Assembly (NCBI GenBank): GCA_943914405.1
Contig: CALUBX010000105.1
Coordinates: 1-14,541 of the forward strand
Reading direction: 5' to 3'
From: an uncultured Hyphomicrobiales bacterium
GTDB taxonomy: Bacteria > Pseudomonadota > Alphaproteobacteria > Rhizobiales > Rhizobiaceae
DNA length: 14,541 nt
This document shows positions 11,956-14,541 of the stretch, piece by piece (positions within the stretch are counted from its first letter, which is position 1; every line of letters starts with the position of its first letter). The translations under genes were made by a program, and so were the position numbers. The notes beneath the pieces are model-generated. The model was not told the DNA's origin. It ran no database searches and saw nothing but the letters and a program-made list of their open reading frames with translations.

Positions 11956-13242
11956 TCAGGAACTGCAGGCTTCGTGATAGTCCTTCAGCACGAGGCCGAC
12001 AGAGGCCAGGATCACTCCCATAGCGGTGGGCGCGACTTTGCCGGCGCGAACGCTCGGATAGACAGCTGTCAGATGCTGGCTGATCATCGTCTCGGGAATT
12101 GTTCTTCCGTCAAAAAGGGAGATCAGTTCAGAGACGGCATCAGCGACCTCATCGTCCGGCCAATAATAACGGATACGATCACTGTAGGAATAATGCCTCT
12201 GCAGGTGCTGTTCGTCCGCCGAGCCGTGATAATATCTTTCCCAGTTTTGCGGCCGTTCGAGCATCACCCGTTCGGTGGTGGAAGCCAAACTCGCTTTGCG
12301 GGCGTCGGGAAACAGGAAGGTGGCGATCTGGTCGAGGCCGTAAAGCGCCTCACGAAGGGCAAACGTCAGACCTGGCCCAACCTTCAGGATCGCGAAGCCG
12401 TCCTCGACGAGCTGCCGGAGCATGTTCCTGCTCTGGTAATCCGTTGAATGGGCCTCGAAAACAAGGTTCGGCAGGCGGTTCAGGCTGTCGCTCAGCGCCC
12501 GGGCCTTTTCCGGTTCATAGGCAATGACATTGTGATTGCCGAATTCGACACCCGGCTGCACGACGACGCCGATGACCCGTTCGAAGGCATCCCCGACACC
12601 GGCTTCCTTAAAGGCTTGCCGATGGATCTCGACTGTCCTCATCGCGGCTTCGGGCCTCGTCACCTCGAGAATATCCAGTTCCTCCATCGCGCCGCCCGGG
12701 ATCGGCACTTCCGTTCCCACGACATAGACCGGCAGGATGGCGTCGGTCCCCTTCAACGCGTCTTCGGCAGCTGCCGCCAGGCGAGCTGCCCTCAAGGCAG
12801 TAAGGTCATCTGCGAGCGCTAATGGCTCGCCACGGCATCCCATGCTCGTGTCCAGATGCAGCTTGGTGAAGCCGGCAGCGGCATAGGCTCGGATCATCGC
12901 TTCGGCCTTGTCCATCGCCTCGTCGGAGTCCAGCGATTTCCACGGGTTTGGGCCAAGATGGTCGCCTCCGAGAATGAGGTTCTCCAGCGGATAACCGTGG
13001 CGGGCGGCGATCTCTTCGACGAATCGCCGAAAATCCGCCGGAGTCATTCCCGTGTAGCCGCCGTCCTGATTCACCTGGTTGCAGGTCGCTTCAATGAGAA
13101 GAGGAGAACCAACGTCCAGCGCATGCTGTATGGCGGCCTCGATGACAAAAGGATGGGCAGAACAAATGGACGGAATACCTTTCGGCCCGCCTTGGCGACT
13201 GCGCCAGGTGGCGATGTCCAGAAGATAATTTTGCTTACTCAT
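11956..13242 (-). CDS. GatZ/KbaZ-family tagatose-phosphate enzyme
   Basis: 428-aa TIM-barrel protein of the family annotated as class II D-tagatose-1,6-bisphosphate aldolase non-catalytic subunit (GatZ, KbaZ, AgaZ). Conserved segments are EATCNQVNQDGGYTGM (51-66), GGDHLGPNPW (92-101, metal/phosphate site), HLDTSMGC (129-136) and FEAHSTDYQ in the C-terminal half. Length is standard. In enterobacteria these proteins support the catalytic partner GatY/KbaY; none is encoded here. From memory, an Agrobacterium homologue acts alone as a D-tagatose-6-phosphate 4-epimerase in altritol/galactitol use, so epimerase activity is a serious option. The gene is divergent from a DeoR regulator and a sugar kinase, which would supply the phosphorylated substrate. 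GGAG lies about 8 bases before ATG. Confidence 0.88.
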   Translation of the reverse strand: MSKQNYLLDIATWRSRQGGPKGIPSICSAHPFVIEAAIQHALDVGSPLLIEATCNQVNQDGGYTGMTPADFRRFVEEIAARHGYPLENLILGGDHLGPNPWKSLDSDEAMDKAEAMIRAYAAAGFTKLHLDTSMGCRGEPLALADDLTALRAARLAAAAEDALKGTDAILPVYVVGTEVPIPGGAMEELDILEVTRPEAAMRTVEIHRQAFKEAGVGDAFERVIGVVVQPGVEFGNHNVIAYEPEKARALSDSLNRLPNLVFEAHSTDYQSRNMLRQLVEDGFAILKVGPGLTFALREALYGLDQIATFLFPDARKASLASTTERVMLERPQNWERYYHGSADEQHLQRHYSYSDRIRYYWPDDEVADAVSELISLFDGRTIPETMISQHLTAVYPSVRAGKVAPTAMGVILASVGLVLKDYHEACSS

Positions 13243-13306
13243 GTCCCATCTCCGCTGAAGGTCTATCCGCTGAAAGATCAGTCTCTCTCACGCCTACCCT
13301 CCATTT

Positions 13307-13359
13307 CGATCACGATCAATCACTATTACGATTGACAATGATCGATTGTTGGTCATGAT
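13307..13359. promoter_or_regulatory. Divergent promoter/operator region with CGATCA/CGATTG motif array
   Basis: Between gatZ-like and deoR lie CGATCA (13307, 13313) and CGATTG (13329, 13343). They combine into inverted repeats: CAATC-N8-GATTG (13317-13334) and ACAAT-N5-ATTGT (13335-13349). A promoter for the DeoR gene overlaps them: TTGACA (13332-13337), 16 bases, CATGAT (13354-13359). Such a cluster fits several bound dimers of the adjacent DeoR-family repressor controlling both directions. Motifs are visible; the binding protein is inferred. Confidence 0.6.
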
Positions 13360-13384
13360 GTGTCTCATTGCGAGGAACGGACGC

Positions 13385-14167
13385 ATGAAAGACGATCGGC
13401 TATCGGCCATCAGACAACACCTCTACAGCCATGGCTTCAGCCATGTTCAAACGATCGCCGAGGCGGTGGGAGCGTCGCTGCCGACGGTCAGGCGCGATCT
13501 GCTGACACTGGAAGCCGAAGGCGCTATCATCCGCACCCATGGCGGCGCCCGTATCGCCGATACCGTCGGCACGGAAATTGCCTTCGAACTGCGCGAGCAG
13601 ACCAATCTCACCGCCAAGCGGGCAATCGCCGACGCGGCGTTCGAGCAACTGGTGCCGAAGAGCACGGTTTTCCTCGATGCCGGTACGACGGTTCTGCAGC
13701 TCGCAAGGCGCCTGCGGCTCGACCCCGTTCCGCTGTCGATCTTCACCAATTGCATCACGGTCGCCCAGGTTCTGATGGATGTCCGGGATCTGAAGATCAC
13801 CCTGATCGGCGGGCAGTTGCGGCCGGAAAACGCATCCATGGTCGGGCCGATTGCCGAAAGCACGCTGGAACGGTTGTGGTTCGACCAACTTTTCCTGGGT
13901 GCTGGCGCGATTGCCGAGGACGGCTGCATCTATAGTCTCGACGAGCACGAGGCGCGTGTGAACCAGCTGATGCTGGCGCGTTCAGCGGCGCGGACGCTTT
14001 TGGCCGACTCCTCCAAATTCGATCACAGGCTGACCTATCGGGTCGAGCCGCTCAGCGCCGACTTGCACGTCTTCACCGACAGCAATCTCTCAGGCGATTG
14101 GCGGGCGCGGCTGAAGAAGCTGTCATGCCCTGTCACCGCAGTCCCGATCCAGGAAGGCGGACGCTGA
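13385..14167 (+). CDS. DeoR-family sugar-phosphate-responsive repressor
   Basis: 260-aa regulator. The N-terminal HTH (about 18-40, VQTIAEAVGASLPTVRRDL) and HGGA at 52-55 are typical of the DeoR family. The C-terminal sensor domain has FLDAGTTVLQLAR (phosphate loop), IFTNCITVAQVL, LIGGQLRPENASMVGP and LLADSSKF, all standard. I chose ATG at 13385 because GAGGAA lies 7 bases upstream and the family's usual start is there; an in-frame TTG at 13346 would overlap the predicted promoter and operators. It is divergent from the gatZ-like gene and its stop overlaps the next gene's start by one base (TGATG). AgaR/GatR-type control of galactitol, tagatose or amino-sugar genes is the best guess. Confidence 0.93.
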   Translation: MKDDRLSAIRQHLYSHGFSHVQTIAEAVGASLPTVRRDLLTLEAEGAIIRTHGGARIADTVGTEIAFELREQTNLTAKRAIADAAFEQLVPKSTVFLDAGTTVLQLARRLRLDPVPLSIFTNCITVAQVLMDVRDLKITLIGGQLRPENASMVGPIAESTLERLWFDQLFLGAGAIAEDGCIYSLDEHEARVNQLMLARSAARTLLADSSKFDHRLTYRVEPLSADLHVFTDSNLSGDWRARLKKLSCPVTAVPIQEGGR

Positions 14168-14541
14168 TGGATCATGTCCTTGGTCTCGATGGAGGCGGCA
14201 CCAAGACATTGACCGCCATAGCGGACCGGACCGGCGCAGTGGTCGGCATGACAGGGGGGCCGAGCCTCGACCCGACGGTCTCAACGGAATGGCCGAACCT
14301 GCTTTCGGAAAGCCTGGCCGGCGCGTCGAAGGGTTTGCACGCTCCGGTCGCTGCTGTGCTCGGCCTGTCCTTCCACGATGAAATCGCGCGCTTTACTGCC
14401 ATGCAGGAAGAGGTCGCCGCCAGCCTTCTGCCACATTCCAAGGTCGCCGTGGAAAACGATGTCCGCATCGCCTTCGACGGTGCGTTCGCCTCCGGCGGCG
14501 GCGTGCTGCTTCTGGCGGGGACCGGTTCGATGGCCTGGGCG
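14167..14541 (+). CDS. BadF/BcrA-type sugar kinase (N-acetylglucosamine kinase-like), N-terminal part
   Basis: 125 codons are present; the gene runs off the right edge. GLDGGGTKTLTAIAD (6-20) is the phosphate-1 loop of the actin-like ATPase fold. VAVENDVRIAFDGAF near 97-111 and LLAGTGSMAWA at the edge carry the BadF/BadG and N-acetylglucosamine kinase pattern (END-hinge and the AGTGS phosphate-2 loop). The ROK family is less likely, since no ROK zinc motif is seen so far. It probably phosphorylates a sugar or amino sugar at C6. The ATG overlaps the DeoR stop (TGATG), so the two are translationally coupled. With the gatZ-like gene it resembles aga-type N-acetylgalactosamine loci, which pair a DeoR repressor, AgaZ and a kinase. 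Confidence 0.85.
   Translation, partial: MDHVLGLDGGGTKTLTAIADRTGAVVGMTGGPSLDPTVSTEWPNLLSESLAGASKGLHAPVAAVLGLSFHDEIARFTAMQEEVAASLLPHSKVAVENDVRIAFDGAFASGGGVLLLAGTGSMAWA

Overview
The window looks like chromosome (or chromid) sequence of a member of the Rhizobiaceae (Rhizobium/Agrobacterium/Ensifer type). The reasons are the GC-rich, tightly packed genes, the very rhizobial S21 and cold-shock proteins, several small proteins of a kind I associate with rhizobia, and three promoters that fit the alphaproteobacterial general-stress sigma factor EcfG/RpoE2 (GGAAC-N16-CGTT type). I assign no species. I saw no tRNA, rRNA, insertion sequence or CRISPR array.

Layout. (1) 1-2038, minus strand: the N-terminal part of dgoK (2-dehydro-3-deoxygalactonokinase), then a GH13 alpha-glucosidase. 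(2) 2039-5400, plus strand: a stress island. Two small hydrophilic proteins are followed by three small secreted Gly/Ser-rich proteins, each with exactly two cysteines in the mature chain, and then a GH25 lysozyme-like lipoprotein. The alpha-glucosidase, the small-protein pair and the first secreted protein each have an EcfG-type promoter with the same 16-base spacer; two of these diverge inside one 122-bp gap. (3) 5485-8759, minus strand: a marR - DHA2 MFS - emrA-like drug efflux operon with a perfect TTAGTGCACTAA palindrome in front. (4) 8756-10246, minus strand: a YeiE/CysL-like LysR regulator and a TDT-family transporter broken after about 130 residues, whose reading frame runs into the marR promoter. 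(5) 10433-11876, plus strand: cspA, rpsU and a 71-aa protein resembling the known rhizobial cspA-rpsU cold-shock operon, then an acyl carrier protein paralogue. rpsU and the ACP both appear to use TTG starts. (6) 11956-14541: a GatZ/KbaZ-family tagatose-phosphate enzyme (minus), divergent from a DeoR-family repressor and a BadF/N-acetylglucosamine-kinase-type sugar kinase (plus, cut by the window end). This is a sugar or amino-sugar catabolic locus with a dense array of CGATTG/CGATCA motifs in the divergent gap.

How they work together: EcfG probably couples alpha-glucoside metabolism, two disordered cytosolic proteins and an envelope/secreted protein set to general stress. The efflux operon is probably autorepressed by its MarR protein. 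The GatZ-DeoR-kinase group fits phosphorylation of a galactose-series sugar, followed by epimerisation or cleavage, under DeoR control. The most novel-looking element is the EcfG-linked cluster of two-cysteine Gly/Ser-rich exported proteins beside the lysozyme lipoprotein.
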